Shown one piece after another: positions 63,866-64,000 of a DNA stretch of 64,000 nt (the first letter of the stretch is position 1; each line of letters opens with the position of its first letter). The notes under the pieces are model-generated. The model saw nothing but the letters and a program-made list of their open reading frames with translations, was not told where the DNA came from and did not search any database. Made by a program: the position numbers and the translations under genes. Source of the DNA: Dipylidium caninum (taxonomy: Eukaryota; Platyhelminthes; Cestoda; Cyclophyllidea; Dipylidiidae); contig QEYB01001381.1 of NCBI GenBank assembly GCA_017562135.1, positions 248,001 through 312,000 on the forward strand. The letters run 5' to 3'.

Positions 63866-64000
63866 CCAAAACCCCTCACCACGCTTCACCTCGCCTGCCA
63901 CGTTGCATCTCAAAAAATTTGGCGTATTTTGTCAATGTTTTGACAGAACAAACGCATTAGTACAACAGCTGCCCCGCGCAAATGCGAAGTGCGTGTAGCC

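Noticed and set aside
63614..63998. Pro/Ser-rich and Gly/Asp-rich open frames at the right edge
   Set aside because: Direct translation artefacts of the hexamer minisatellite.

Overview
The window is eukaryotic nuclear DNA. It holds split genes on both strands with GT-AG introns that are either short (about 70-96 nt) or 0.2-6 kb long, plus microsatellites and AT-rich spacers. The bimodal intron sizes, compact gene spacing and strongly divergent neuronal proteins suggest a flatworm, most likely a tapeworm or relative. That placement is inference. No rRNA, tRNA, CRISPR or bacterial feature was found, and no intact transposase or reverse transcriptase was recognised.

Left part (1-10.3 kb): a minus-strand wax-ester-synthase/DGAT-like O-acyltransferase runs off the left edge. 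Two domain exons (712-1324, 409-640) are clear, and a phase-compatible proline-rich first exon lies near 7.8-8.1 kb. A short two-exon plus-strand gene of unknown function (7289-10248) starts inside the large intron this model implies.

Centre-left (10.6-27.3 kb): one plus-strand gene of 23 coding exons encodes a Slo/BK-family potassium channel of about 1306 residues with S0-S6, pore and two RCK domains. It is unusual: one arginine left in S4, a GFGDFYP filter, no calcium bowl, a long S0-S1 linker and an apparent single-base frameshift in RCK2.

Centre (28.4-35.1 kb): a UIF/FYTTD1-like mRNA export adaptor (plus strand) is followed by a frame-broken coding-like stretch. Then comes a tail-to-tail pair of small RG-rich paralogues (31877-32430 plus; 34571-35075 minus) of an unrecognised family.

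Centre-right (36.9-45.1 kb): a complete minus-strand synaptotagmin-1 gene (8 coding exons, 420 residues) with a candidate CCAAT/GC-box promoter near 45.03-45.10 kb. With the Slo channel this makes the window rich in excitable-cell genes.

Right part (45.2-64 kb): no recognised gene. There are several coding-like exons with good splice sites and matching phases: a small plus-strand model at 49.9-50.7 kb, a minus-strand terminal exon pair at 55.5-56.7 kb and a plus-strand exon chain at 57.1-58.5 kb. A hexamer minisatellite lies at the right edge. All splice models were made by eye and need RNA support.
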